From positions 1-19,297 of the forward strand of contig CAZXSM010000042.1 in assembly GCA_964643255.1 (NCBI GenBank): a stretch of DNA of 19,297 nt, written 5' to 3'. The DNA is from JAAYRG01 sp964643255 (lineage in GTDB: Bacteria; Bacillota; Clostridia; Lachnospirales; Lachnospiraceae). Position 1 is the first letter of the stretch. Each line of letters begins with the position of its first letter. Below, piece by piece: positions 1-8,226 of this stretch. Made by a program: the position numbers and the translations under genes. Below the pieces are notes generated by a model. The model was not told the origin of the DNA. It did no database searches and worked only from the letters and a program-made list of their open reading frames with translations.

Positions 1-10
1 GGAGGAAACT

Positions 11-1126
11 ATGGCAAGACGTAAGAAAAAGAAAACTAAAACAGATTTGTCTAATAGTGTACGAAGTATTGTTAAAAAGGAAAAGCCAATTATAGGCATT
101 GACATCGGTTCCTCATCAATTAAAATAATATCTATGAAGAAAAACCACAAATTAGATAAATGGATTATTGAAACCCTTCCTATTGGTATGATGAATCAGG
201 GGAGAATTGAAGCAAAAGAACCTTTGGCTGAAATAATCAAGAAGGCTCTAAAAACCTACAAGGTCAAAACAAAGGACTGTGCTCTCTATCTATCTTCTAA
301 TGAGTTAATAGTTAGAGAATTAACATTTCCCCAGATGGAAGATATACATATAAGAGAGAACATTGATCATGAAATTTCAAGCATGTTACCCCAGGACCAT
401 GAAGAATATTATATGGATTACAAGGTACTTGAATATATACCAGGACAAGCTGAAGAGGAAGAAGGCCAGCTTAGAGTTTTAGCAGCAGCTGTACCAGAAA
501 ATCTACTTAGGGATTATGTAGATACTCTAGGTTTAGCAGGGCTAAAAGTGAAATATATTGATGTATTACCTAATATTGGGGGGAAACTCTGCAAGCTAAT
601 TTATAAGAGGGAATCTATCATAAGACCAAAGAATATTTGTATGATTGATTTTGGTGCAAAGAAGACCGAAACAGTTATATATAATGACGGTAATTATTCT
701 CTTCATAAAACACTCAATTATGGTGGAGAATATTTAACTTCTTTAATTGCAAGAGAAACTGCTATGGATGAAATGGATGCAGAAGACTATAAGTTTAGGA
801 CTAACTTCTTTGAGGGAGACCCAGATGATCCTACAGCAAAAGCAGTACATGAGTATTTTGATTATTTGATTAGAGACTTTGATAGGACCATGGAGTTTTT
901 TAGTAATAGGAATGGTGAACCAGTAGATAAAATATACATAATGGGCGGCGGTTCACTCCTTACAGGCCTTCCAACCTATCTAGAACAAGAATTTGATATT
1001 AAGGTTCAACCAGCTGGAGATATTTTCAATGACTTCAAAAAAGTAGGAGCTGTTGGAAGACACATATCTATATTCTCCCAAGCCATAGGGGTAACTTATA
1101 GGGAGGAGTGGAACCATGAGAGGTGA
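11..1126 (+). CDS. pilM: Type IV pilus assembly protein PilM (actin-like ATPase)
   Basis: PilM is a cytoplasmic actin-like ATPase that docks on the N-terminal tail of PilN and helps couple the pilus motor to the membrane platform. Seen here: an actin/FtsA-type phosphate-1 loop (GIDIGSSSIK, residues 29-38), a second phosphate loop around IDFG (212-215) and the adenosine motif MGGGSLLTGL (311-320). The length of 371 aa is usual. The N terminus carries an extra lysine/arginine-rich stretch (residues 3-10) ahead of the fold. A strong GGAGG site at bases 1-5 sits at ideal distance from this ATG. The stop overlaps the start of the PilN gene by 11 bases, so the two are probably translationally coupled. 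Upstream genes of the operon (motor ATPases, PilC, pilins in related clusters) would lie outside the window. Identification is firm. Confidence 0.93.
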   Translation: MARRKKKKTKTDLSNSVRSIVKKEKPIIGIDIGSSSIKIISMKKNHKLDKWIIETLPIGMMNQGRIEAKEPLAEIIKKALKTYKVKTKDCALYLSSNELIVRELTFPQMEDIHIRENIDHEISSMLPQDHEEYYMDYKVLEYIPGQAEEEEGQLRVLAAAVPENLLRDYVDTLGLAGLKVKYIDVLPNIGGKLCKLIYKRESIIRPKNICMIDFGAKKTETVIYNDGNYSLHKTLNYGGEYLTSLIARETAMDEMDAEDYKFRTNFFEGDPDDPTAKAVHEYFDYLIRDFDRTMEFFSNRNGEPVDKIYIMGGGSLLTGLPTYLEQEFDIKVQPAGDIFNDFKKVGAVGRHISIFSQAIGVTYREEWNHER

Positions 1127-1757
1127 TATTAATTTACTGCCAAAAAAGAAGGCTAAAAAGACTAATAAACTTGCAAGAGGATTTATCCTAGCTGTAATAT
1201 TAGTAAGTTTAGCAACAGGAACTTTTCTCGTATACCTTCCTACTAAGGAAAAGGTGAAACTTCAGAATTATATAGTAGATAAGGAAGCTGTACTTTCAAC
1301 ACATACAGCTACTCAAGAAGAGTATGATGCTTTATCGGACGAGCTTAATTTGATTAAAAGTCGTATTAATGCCTTTGATAGGATTAATGACTCTAATTTA
1401 AGCAAGTTAACACTTATATCAGATATCGAGGCAGCAATGCCAACTAATGCTATTTTAAATAGTTTATACTTTTCTCAAAACACTTTAAGTATATCAGGAA
1501 CTACTGATACTAATGAACCTATAGTCATATCACAGCTGATGGTTAAACTTAGGAATATAGAAAAAGTTTCTAATGTGAGATTAGATTCCTTAACTTTTAA
1601 TGATCCAGATTACTATTTCTCACTTACAGTTACATATGATTTGGGAGATCTAGAGGAAATTATAGAAGAGATAGAATATCTTGAAGAAGTAGAAAGCTTA
1701 GAAGAATCAGAAGTTCTAGACGAAGCAGATGGTCTAGAAGAAGAGGGGGCTGAGTAA
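1116..1757 (+). CDS. pilN: Type IV pilus assembly protein PilN with acidic C-terminal tail
   Basis: PilN is a bitopic membrane protein; its short cytoplasmic tail binds PilM and its outer domain pairs with PilO. Seen here: the INLLP motif (residues 5-9) that is the conserved PilM-binding signature, a basic stretch, one membrane segment at about 20-41, then a helix and a ferredoxin-like region to about 174. The last 39 residues are exceptional: 20 are Asp or Glu, none are Lys or Arg, and Leu/Ile/Val recur every 3-4 positions, which suggests a charged amphipathic or coiled-coil helix outside the membrane. GGGAGGAG precedes the ATG. The gene overlaps pilM and ends 2 bases before pilO. It is identified from the motif and position, since PilN sequences otherwise diverge strongly. 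Confidence 0.87.
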   Translation: MRGDINLLPKKKAKKTNKLARGFILAVILVSLATGTFLVYLPTKEKVKLQNYIVDKEAVLSTHTATQEEYDALSDELNLIKSRINAFDRINDSNLSKLTLISDIEAAMPTNAILNSLYFSQNTLSISGTTDTNEPIVISQLMVKLRNIEKVSNVRLDSLTFNDPDYYFSLTVTYDLGDLEEIIEEIEYLEEVESLEESEVLDEADGLEEEGAE

Positions 1758-1759
1758 TT

Positions 1760-2425
1760 ATGAGTAAGTTAACAAAAAGAGAACAATACTTAATTGTAGT
1801 AGCCCTTTTGTTTTCAATAGTTGCTTTAGTTGCCTATGTCTATTATTTTCCTCTTCAAGATGAAATTATAGAATTAGATGCACAAGCAAGGGAAATTGAT
1901 TTCCAAATAGATGAGGCTGAGAAAAATGAATTACTAATTCAAACAACTGCAGCAGAAATCGAACAATTAGAAAGTGAACTTGGAGAAAGTGATGACTTTT
2001 TAATGGATAGTATAGATGAGGCAGACATACTCAGTTATGTAAGTGATATTATATTAGCTGATGGCCAGTTATACTCACTTTTCTATAGTGAGCTAGTTGA
2101 TAATGATATATATTTCACTAAGGATATAGGCCTTAACTTTACCACTTCATATAATGGTTTAAAGAATATATTAGAAGCATTTGAAAATGGTGAGAAATTC
2201 ACCCTAATACCTAGTATAGATATATCTCCTGAAGGAGATGTAGTAGAAGAGACAGAGACGACTAATGAAGATGGGGAAGCTATAATTGTTGAAACTCTGG
2301 TATCTAGTTCTATGCTAAGTGTCAATTTAAGCGTAAGATTTTATGGGTCACAATCTAGCTGGGACGGGTCTGGAGACTATGACTTTATGGATGAGAACTT
2401 TGGAAAAACTAATATATTTAAGTAA
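1760..2425 (+). CDS. pilO: Type IV pilus assembly protein PilO
   Basis: PilO is the partner of PilN in the inner-membrane alignment complex. The sequence shows a short cytoplasmic N terminus, a membrane segment at about residues 10-29, a coiled coil rich in Glu/Gln/Leu at about 33-75 and an alpha/beta outer domain to 221. This is the standard PilO plan and length. An acidic, Thr-rich insertion at about 155-175 probably forms a loop between two strands. The start follows a purine-rich GAAGAGGGGG stretch inside the end of pilN. No PilP or secretin gene follows, as expected for a Gram-positive cell without an outer membrane. The call rests on topology and gene order more than on sequence identity. 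Confidence 0.82.
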   Translation: MSKLTKREQYLIVVALLFSIVALVAYVYYFPLQDEIIELDAQAREIDFQIDEAEKNELLIQTTAAEIEQLESELGESDDFLMDSIDEADILSYVSDIILADGQLYSLFYSELVDNDIYFTKDIGLNFTTSYNGLKNILEAFENGEKFTLIPSIDISPEGDVVEETETTNEDGEAIIVETLVSSSMLSVNLSVRFYGSQSSWDGSGDYDFMDENFGKTNIFK

Positions 2426-2449
2426 TACATATAAGAAAGTGAAGAGAAT

Positions 2450-3241
2450 ATGGACTATATTATATATATAACAGTTTTTGTACTAGGCATATTAATTGGA
2501 AGTTTTCTAAATGTATGTATAATAAGAATACCAAAAAAAGAAGACATAGTAATGGGAAGATCCCACTGCATGTCTTGTGGAGAAACTTTAAAGTGGTATG
2601 AAAACATACCAATATTTAGCTACATATTTTTGATTGGTAAATGCAGGTCATGTAAAGCTAAGATATCCATGCAATATCCTTTAGTAGAAGGGATAAATGG
2701 TATTATGTATCTAGCAGTTTTTGCAATATATGGATGGGCAAGTACTCCTAGGATACTTCTTAATATAATTTACTGTTTAGGGATTTCTGTATTAATAGTA
2801 ATATCAGTAATTGACTACAGAACTTATACGATACCTGTATCATTAAATAGAATTCTTTTACTCCTTGGTTTTGTGACAGTTATAATCAAATATTTTGCCC
2901 TTGATAAAGACTCTAGTATAGTCATGGACCATATCATTGGGTTTTTTATAGTTAGCATATTTTTTGCAATTATATTTTATCTTAGCAAAGGACGAGGAAT
3001 GGGAGGCGGAGATGTTAAACTAATGGCAAGTGCAGGCCTACTCCTTGGATGGAAGCTGATATTACTTGCATTTATTTTAGGATGTATATTTGCGTCTGTA
3101 ATCCATTTGCTTAAAATGCGTTTTACAGATGCTGATAGTAGACTAGCATTTGGACCATATCTATCTGCTGGAATAATAGTGTCTATATTGTTTGGAAACA
3201 ATATAATCAATTGGTATATGACATCTGTATTAGGATTATAA
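2450..3241 (+). CDS. pilD: Type IV prepilin leader peptidase / N-methyltransferase (PilD)
   Basis: This polytopic membrane aspartyl protease cleaves the leader from type IV prepilins and methylates the new N terminus. Both halves are visible. The N-terminal methylase segment carries two CxxC pairs (Cys40/Cys43 and Cys65/Cys68) that bind zinc in this family. The peptidase has catalytic Asp122 in IDYRTYTIP and Asp188 in the GxGD-type motif GGGDVK. About eight membrane segments fit within 263 aa, a normal length. The gene is 24 bases after pilO with a modest GAAGAG ribosome site and is the last gene of the pilus operon. Its presence implies that prepilin genes exist nearby, but none is in this window. 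ComC peptidases of competence systems are homologous; the pilMNO context favours PilD. Confidence 0.92.
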   Translation: MDYIIYITVFVLGILIGSFLNVCIIRIPKKEDIVMGRSHCMSCGETLKWYENIPIFSYIFLIGKCRSCKAKISMQYPLVEGINGIMYLAVFAIYGWASTPRILLNIIYCLGISVLIVISVIDYRTYTIPVSLNRILLLLGFVTVIIKYFALDKDSSIVMDHIIGFFIVSIFFAIIFYLSKGRGMGGGDVKLMASAGLLLGWKLILLAFILGCIFASVIHLLKMRFTDADSRLAFGPYLSAGIIVSILFGNNIINWYMTSVLGL

Positions 3242-3262
3242 TTTCATAAAGGCTTAAAAGAT

Positions 3263-3299
3263 TACGTATAAAAGGCAAACATATGGCCATTTATACGTA
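3263..3299 (+). terminator. Inverted repeat after pilD, possible terminator
   Basis: Two 14-base arms (3263-3276 and 3286-3299) pair with one A-A mismatch around a 9-base loop. The 3' arm is followed by GTTTTAAAG, a short and imperfect U-tract. It lies 22 bases after the prepilin peptidase stop and is the only candidate end for the pilus operon. A weak terminator is the likeliest reading; an attenuator or protein-binding palindrome is possible. Confidence 0.5.
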
Positions 3300-3406
3300 G
3301 TTTTAAAGTAGAGGTAAAGTAGAGGCCAAATACACAACTACCATAAATTATTACTTTATTTTCTATGAATATATGTTATACTATTAAATGAGACAATGTT
3401 AAAAGT

Positions 3407-3437
3407 TTGACATATTGCTAATAAGTAATTATATATT
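3407..3437 (+). promoter_or_regulatory. Candidate promoter for the CYTH gene
   Basis: A perfect -35 hexamer TTGACA (3407-3412) is followed by the -10 candidates TATATA at 17-base spacing (3430-3435) or TATATT at 19-base spacing (3432-3437). It leaves a leader of about 90 bases that contains the palindrome at 3460-3486. The -35 is convincing; the exact -10 is uncertain in this AT-rich stretch. Confidence 0.5.
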
Positions 3438-3459
3438 TTAATAATATATAAGCTATAAG

Positions 3460-3486
3460 ATAATCATATTGAAACAATATGATTAT
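3460..3486. repeat. Perfect 12-bp inverted repeat in the leader of the CYTH gene
   Basis: ATAATCATATTG and its exact reverse complement are separated by AAA, giving a 27-base perfect hairpin or dyad. It sits between the candidate promoter and the start codon of the next gene. It is followed by TTATATG rather than a proper U-run, so it is not an obvious terminator. A repressor-binding dyad or a leader stem that affects mRNA stability fits equally well. Confidence 0.6.
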
Positions 3487-3533
3487 TTATATGTAACCAA
3501 TCAAATTTTGACAATAGAACCATTAGGAGAATT

Positions 3534-4031
3534 ATGGAAATAGAGAAAAAGTTTTTAATAAAGGACATGCCTAAGAATTTGGATAATTATATAAAAAAAG
3601 AAATTCAACAAGGCTATTTATCACTAGAAGACCCAGTTTTGCGAGTTCGCAAAAGTAATGATAATTATTTTTTAACTTACAAATCAGTTTATGGAATCCC
3701 AAAGAAAAAGACTTCCCATGCCTTGGTAGCTAATGAAGTAGAATTTCCAATATCTAAAAAGGCATACAACCATTTATTGGGCAAGGCAGATTACAATGTT
3801 ATTGAGAAAACCCGCTACTTGATTCCTTTGGATGGTGATTTAACAGCAGAATTAGATATATTTTATGGTATTCTTGAGGAATTAGTAATTGTTGAAGTGG
3901 AATTTCCTGATGAAGACGATGCAAAAAACTTTGTGGCACCTGAATGGTTTGGACAAGAAGTAACATTTGATGAAAGATTCAAAAATAATTATCTAGTAAC
4001 TATAGACGACATTAGTGAATTAAGTTTATAA
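3534..4031 (+). CDS. CYTH-domain (triphosphate tunnel) protein
   Basis: The protein belongs to the triphosphate tunnel metalloenzyme superfamily, whose members hydrolyse inorganic or organic triphosphates (tripolyphosphate, thiamine triphosphate) or, rarely, make cAMP. The hallmark ExExK is at the very N terminus (Glu2, Glu4, Lys6). Further tunnel-type charged residues are visible: Arg37/Arg39 in RVRK, Lys50, Glu68/Glu70, Arg94 in EKTRY, Glu106/Asp108 in AELD and Glu121/Glu123 in EVEF. At 165 aa it is a stand-alone short CYTH domain with no CHAD domain, the usual form in Firmicutes. AGGAGA lies 5 bases before the ATG. The fold is firm; the substrate cannot be told from sequence. Tripolyphosphatase activity would be my first guess from the short bacterial CYTH proteins that have been studied. 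Confidence 0.87.
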   Translation: MEIEKKFLIKDMPKNLDNYIKKEIQQGYLSLEDPVLRVRKSNDNYFLTYKSVYGIPKKKTSHALVANEVEFPISKKAYNHLLGKADYNVIEKTRYLIPLDGDLTAELDIFYGILEELVIVEVEFPDEDDAKNFVAPEWFGQEVTFDERFKNNYLVTIDDISELSL

Positions 4032-4036
4032 GCCAC

Positions 4037-4065
4037 TAGAAATTTTTAATGGTATATTATATAAT
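4037..4065 (+). promoter_or_regulatory. Candidate promoter for the NfnAB-type gene
   Basis: A consensus -10 TATAAT (4060-4065) lies 17 bases after a weak -35 TAGAAA (4037-4042), about 50 bases before the start codon. The -10 is perfect, but the region is so AT-rich that chance matches are common. Confidence 0.4.
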
Positions 4066-4114
4066 ATAAAGAGTTGTTTATATTTTAACGATATTATTTA
4101 ATGGAGGATAAGAA

Positions 4115-6445
4115 ATGTATAAGATATTAAAAAAGGAATTATTAGCTCCAAATATTTATTTGATGGATATTGAAGCGCCTCATGTTGCTAAAGCATGTGA
4201 GCCTGGTCAATTTATTATTACAAAGATGGATGAAAAGGGAGAAAGAATTCCTCTAACAATTTGTGACTATGACAGAGAAGCAGGAACAGTAACTATAGTT
4301 TTCCAAACAGCTGGTGCATCAACAAAGCGTATGGCTGAATATGAAGTAGGGGATAGCTATCAAGACTTCGTAGGACCTCTTGGAGAAAAAAGTGGTTTAA
4401 TTTCTTATGATAAAAAAGATATTGAGGAATTAAAGAAAAAGAAATTTATCTTTATCGCTGGTGGTGTAGGTACAGCTCCAGTATTCTGCCAAGTAAAATG
4501 GATGGGTGAGCAAGGAATAGATGTAGATGTACTTATAGGTACTAGAAGTAAAGACATTATCATATTAGAAGATGAAATGAAAAAGTATGCTAAAAATGTT
4601 TATGTATCTACAGATGACGGTTCTGAAGGTTTCCATGGTAATACAACTGAGGCTTTAAAAGACTTAATTGAAAACCAAGGTAAAGAATATGACCATGTAA
4701 TTGCAATTGGACCTTTAGTTATGATGAAATTTGTTGCTTTATATACAAAAGAAGTAGGTATTAAAACAACTGTAAGTATGAACCCACTTATGGTAGACGG
4801 TACTGGTATGTGTGGTGCATGTAGAATCCAAGTTGGAGACGAAGTTAAGTTTGCATGTGTAGATGGTCCAGAATTTGATGGCCATAAGATTAGCTTTGAT
4901 GCAGTAGCAAAAAGACAAAGCATGTATAAATCTGAAGAAGGTAGAGCACAGCTTAAGGCGACAGAAGGGGATACTCACAGACCAGTTGATTGTGACTGTG
5001 ATGATCCAGATGTAATTACAGCAGAAGTTGAATCCAGAATAGATTACTCTAAGTTTGAAGTTAATGTATTAGAGAGAATTCCTGTTAGAAACCAACCTGC
5101 AGATGAAAGAAAAAATAACTTCGAAGAAGTTTGTTATGGATATGATCTAGAGGAAGCAAAATTAGAAGCTTCTAGATGTATACTATGTAAAAATCCAAGA
5201 TGTGTTGATGGATGTCCAGTAGGAATTGATATTCCAGGATTTATTGACAAAATTTTGGAAGAAGACATTGAAGGTGCTTCAGAAGTTATTTCTAAGTATT
5301 CAGCTCTTCCAGCAGTTTGTGGTAGAGTTTGTCCACAAGAAACACAATGTGAAGAAAGATGTATCCGCGGTATTAAAGGTGAACCAGTTTCAATTGGTAA
5401 ACTAGAAAGATTTGTTGGAGACTATGCTATAGAACATGATTTGGCACCTGAAAAACCTGCTGAAAGAAAAGATAAGAAAGTTGCAGTTGTTGGTTCAGGA
5501 CCAGCTGGAATTACTTGTGCAAGTGAACTAGCTCAAAAAGGTTATGATGTAACTATGTTTGAGGCACTACACGAACCAGGTGGGGTTCTAGTATATGGTA
5601 TTCCAGAGTTTAGATTACCTTCTGATGATGTAGTTCAAGTTGAAATTAATAAACTTAAGAAACTTGGAGTTAGAATTGAAACTAACGCGGTAATTGGCAA
5701 GGTTATTACAGTTGATCAGTTACTAGAAGAAGAAGGATATGATGCAGTATTTCTAGGTTCAGGAGCAGGACTTCCTATGTTTATGAACATCCCAGGTGAA
5801 AATGCTTCAGGTGTATTCTCAGCTAATGAATACTTAACAAGAAACAACTTAATGAAAGCATTTGATCCATCATATGATACTCCAATTATCCACAGTGAAA
5901 AAGTTGTTACTGTAGGTGGGGGTAACGTTGCTATGGACGCAGCTAGAACTGCAGTTAGACTTGGTGCAGAATCTCACATCGTTTACAGAAGAAGTGATGA
6001 AGAATTACCAGCAAGAAGAGAAGAAATAGAACATGCTAAAGAAGAAGGAGTTATCTTTGACCTACTTCGTAACCCTAAAGAAATCCTTGTTGATGAAGGT
6101 GGTTGGGTTAAAGGCATTAGACTTGTTAAAATGGAACTTGGTGAGCCAGATGAGTCAGGAAGAAGACGTCCTGTTGAAATTGAAGGTTCAGAGTATGATG
6201 TAGAATGTGATACAGTAATTATGGCATTAGGTACTAATCCTAACCCACTTATTCCTTCAACAACAGATGGTCTTGAAGTTAACAAGTGGAAATGTATCGT
6301 AGCTGATGAAGAAACTGGAGAAACTACTAAAGATGGAGTTTTCGCTGGTGGAGATGCAGTTACAGGGTCTGCAACAGTTATTCTTGCAATGGGCGCTGGT
6401 AAAGATGCTGCAAAAGGTATCGATGAGTACTTGTCAAACAAGTAA
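4115..6445 (+). CDS. nfnAB: Fused NfnA/NfnB-type ferredoxin:NADP+ oxidoreductase (glutamate-synthase-small-subunit family)
   Basis: This is a single-chain fusion of the two NfnAB subunits. In characterised enzymes that pair bifurcates electrons: NADPH reduces NAD+ and ferredoxin, and the reaction also runs in reverse to make NADPH. Residues 1-280 are NfnA/dihydroorotate-dehydrogenase-B-like: an FAD domain, an NAD domain with GGVGTAP (116-122) and a [2Fe-2S] segment with Cys233, Cys236 and Cys248. A charged linker containing CDCDD (293-297) follows. Residues from about 320 are NfnB-like: [4Fe-4S] motifs (Cys355/358/363/367 and Cys402/406/412/416), FAD loop GSGPAG (460-465) and a second nucleotide loop GGGNVAMDAA. 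The ATG follows GGAGG at 4103-4107. No glutamate synthase large subunit is adjacent, which argues against a GOGAT role. The fused form is a known family variant. Whether this one bifurcates electrons is inferred from homology. Confidence 0.88.
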   Translation: MYKILKKELLAPNIYLMDIEAPHVAKACEPGQFIITKMDEKGERIPLTICDYDREAGTVTIVFQTAGASTKRMAEYEVGDSYQDFVGPLGEKSGLISYDKKDIEELKKKKFIFIAGGVGTAPVFCQVKWMGEQGIDVDVLIGTRSKDIIILEDEMKKYAKNVYVSTDDGSEGFHGNTTEALKDLIENQGKEYDHVIAIGPLVMMKFVALYTKEVGIKTTVSMNPLMVDGTGMCGACRIQVGDEVKFACVDGPEFDGHKISFDAVAKRQSMYKSEEGRAQLKATEGDTHRPVDCDCDDPDVITAEVESRIDYSKFEVNVLERIPVRNQPADERKNNFEEVCYGYDLEEAKLEASRCILCKNPRCVDGCPVGIDIPGFIDKILEEDIEGASEVISKYSALPAVCGRVCPQETQCEERCIRGIKGEPVSIGKLERFVGDYAIEHDLAPEKPAERKDKKVAVVGSGPAGITCASELAQKGYDVTMFEALHEPGGVLVYGIPEFRLPSDDVVQVEINKLKKLGVRIETNAVIGKVITVDQLLEEEGYDAVFLGSGAGLPMFMNIPGENASGVFSANEYLTRNNLMKAFDPSYDTPIIHSEKVVTVGGGNVAMDAARTAVRLGAESHIVYRRSDEELPARREEIEHAKEEGVIFDLLRNPKEILVDEGGWVKGIRLVKMELGEPDESGRRRPVEIEGSEYDVECDTVIMALGTNPNPLIPSTTDGLEVNKWKCIVADEETGETTKDGVFAGGDAVTGSATVILAMGAGKDAAKGIDEYLSNK

Positions 6446-6529
6446 AAATAGATTAAACTATAAGTAAGTAGGAAATAAAGTCCGAAATCAGTATAAACAC
6501 TATAAACTTTAAGTTTGGAGTAATAAACA

Positions 6530-8218
6530 ATGTTTAATATAAATATAGGGCAATTATTATTTATGCTTACTTTCATGACAATAAGTCCAGGAAGAGACTC
6601 AATTATAGTTCCTTCCTGGATTGTTATTGTTATTTTTATTTTAATACTAGTTTTACTGATTGTTACAATTAATACTGGTAGAAGAAACAGGGATGATAAG
6701 ACTATTATTAAAAATGAAGAGCATAATAATAAAATCTTAAGTGAAAACTATAAAAAGCTAGAAGCGAAGCACAAAGATATTACTAACGAGAATTTAAAAC
6801 TAACAAATCAAAATGATGAGTTTAAAGAAAACAATGAAAAACTTAAAAAACTTGCTTATTATGATAATTTAACAAGTCTACCTAACAAGCTTCCTTTTAT
6901 GGAACTTCTTGATAGTGTTATGCTTACTCTAAGAGAAGATGAAACAGCTTATTTGTTAGTATTAAATGTAGATAATCTTAAAATAGTTAATTCTCAACTT
7001 GGTAACTCATATGGTGATGAATTACTAATTGACGTTACACATAGGTTAAAGCAAGTAATTAATGAAAACGATTATTTAGCTAGAATTGATGGAGATGAGT
7101 TTGCTATTTTAACTCAAAATATTAGCGATTCAATTGAATATGAGGATAAATTAAAGAGGATTCTTAATGTGTTTAGTTATCCATTTGCTTTATCTTTAGA
7201 AGAGAAATTTATTTCTGTAAGTATAGGTATTGCAATTGCACCAAAGGATGGAGAAAACTCTTCAACCTTATTTAAAAATGCTAAAGTTGCATTGAGAAAT
7301 GCAAAGGCTAGTGGTAAAGACACGTATGTTTATTTTGAAGAAAGTATGAATGATGCAATTACTAAAAAGATCCAGGCACAATCCGAGTTAAGAAAAGGAT
7401 TTGAGGAAAATGAATTTGAATTACACTATGAACCAATTGTATCCCTAGAAGATAACAAACTAAAGGCTTTTGAAGCTTTAATCTGTTGGAATCATCCTAC
7501 TAATGGTCTAATGCATCCAGATGAGTTTATGGTTTATACTAATGAAACAGGACTCATTGTTCCAATTGGAGTATGGGCATTGAAGGCGGCCTGTAAGCAG
7601 TTAAAATACTGGCAAGATAATGGATATTCAGACGTAAAATTGTTTTTTAAAATTTCGAGCCTGAAGTTTAAAGATCCAGAATTTGTATCAATTATATGGG
7701 ATGTTGTTACAAAAAGTGAAATTGATCCTAGTCGATTTGTTATTCAGATAAGTGAAGAAACAGTTATAGATGCACCCGAATTAACTATAACAACCATAGA
7801 TAAACTAGGGGAGCTTGGCGTTAGATTTTGTCTAAATCAATTTGGTTCAAACTATAGCTCTATAAAATATTTAAACAGACTAAATTTATCATATGTAAAA
7901 CTAGATAAAAACCTAACAAGGTCTGCAGCCTTAAATGTAGAATCACAAAACATTGTGGAAGCTATTATTCGCCTTATTAATTTGTTTGATTTTGGTATTA
8001 TTGTAGAAGAAATAAATAGTGAATTTGTTGAAAGATTTTTCAAACATGTTAAATGTGTAATGGCTAAGGGTCCTTTATATACTGAAATGGTTTCAGCTGA
8101 GGAAACAGATAAATTATTGGAAATTGGATATATTAAGAGTAATTATGATGAAGAAGAAGTTAATAAGAGAATAGATAATAATAATATAAATGAACAGAAC
8201 AATACTAGAAAGAACTAG
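6530..8218 (+). CDS. Membrane-anchored degenerate GGDEF-EAL protein
   Basis: GGDEF domains make and EAL domains degrade cyclic di-GMP. This 562-aa protein has a membrane segment at about residues 28-46, a coiled coil at about 60-108, a GGDEF domain at about 110-270, an EAL domain at about 285-530 and an Asn-rich tail. Both active sites look damaged. In GGDEF, the signature is DGDEF (187-191) and the first metal-binding Asp is Asn146. In EAL, the motif EAL survives (315-317), but its following Arg is Cys319, the metal Asn is Lys374, the Glu of ExTES is Gln406, the DDFG pair is NQFG (436-439), and the Gln before the last loop is Lys513. I infer a receptor or scaffold without enzymatic activity. 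It is 84 bases after nfnAB with a weak GGAG site and 21 bases before the next gene. Confidence 0.88.
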   Translation: MFNINIGQLLFMLTFMTISPGRDSIIVPSWIVIVIFILILVLLIVTINTGRRNRDDKTIIKNEEHNNKILSENYKKLEAKHKDITNENLKLTNQNDEFKENNEKLKKLAYYDNLTSLPNKLPFMELLDSVMLTLREDETAYLLVLNVDNLKIVNSQLGNSYGDELLIDVTHRLKQVINENDYLARIDGDEFAILTQNISDSIEYEDKLKRILNVFSYPFALSLEEKFISVSIGIAIAPKDGENSSTLFKNAKVALRNAKASGKDTYVYFEESMNDAITKKIQAQSELRKGFEENEFELHYEPIVSLEDNKLKAFEALICWNHPTNGLMHPDEFMVYTNETGLIVPIGVWALKAACKQLKYWQDNGYSDVKLFFKISSLKFKDPEFVSIIWDVVTKSEIDPSRFVIQISEETVIDAPELTITTIDKLGELGVRFCLNQFGSNYSSIKYLNRLNLSYVKLDKNLTRSAALNVESQNIVEAIIRLINLFDFGIIVEEINSEFVERFFKHVKCVMAKGPLYTEMVSAEETDKLLEIGYIKSNYDEEEVNKRIDNNNINEQNNTRKN

Positions 8219-8226
8219 GGAAAGTT

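Noticed and set aside
3508..3513. TTGACA as a -35 for the CYTH gene
   Set aside because: It is only 20 bases before the ATG, so a matching -10 would fall on the start codon; the TTGACA at 3407 is better placed.
4115..6445. Glutamate synthase (GOGAT) small subunit as the function of the fused protein
   Set aside because: No large subunit gene is adjacent, and the N-terminal NfnA-like half with its own FAD, NAD and [2Fe-2S] parts is not part of GOGAT.
6446..6529. c-di-GMP riboswitch upstream of the GGDEF-EAL gene
   Set aside because: The 84-base gap is AT-rich and lacks the conserved GEMM core; only a short AAACTT/AAGTTT dyad is visible.
5983..6576. Long open frame on the minus strand (about 197 codons) opposite the end of the NfnAB-type gene
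   Set aside because: It lies almost wholly antisense to a gene with clear Fe-S and nucleotide-binding motifs, shows no family motif or ribosome site, and arises from the codon bias of the + strand gene.
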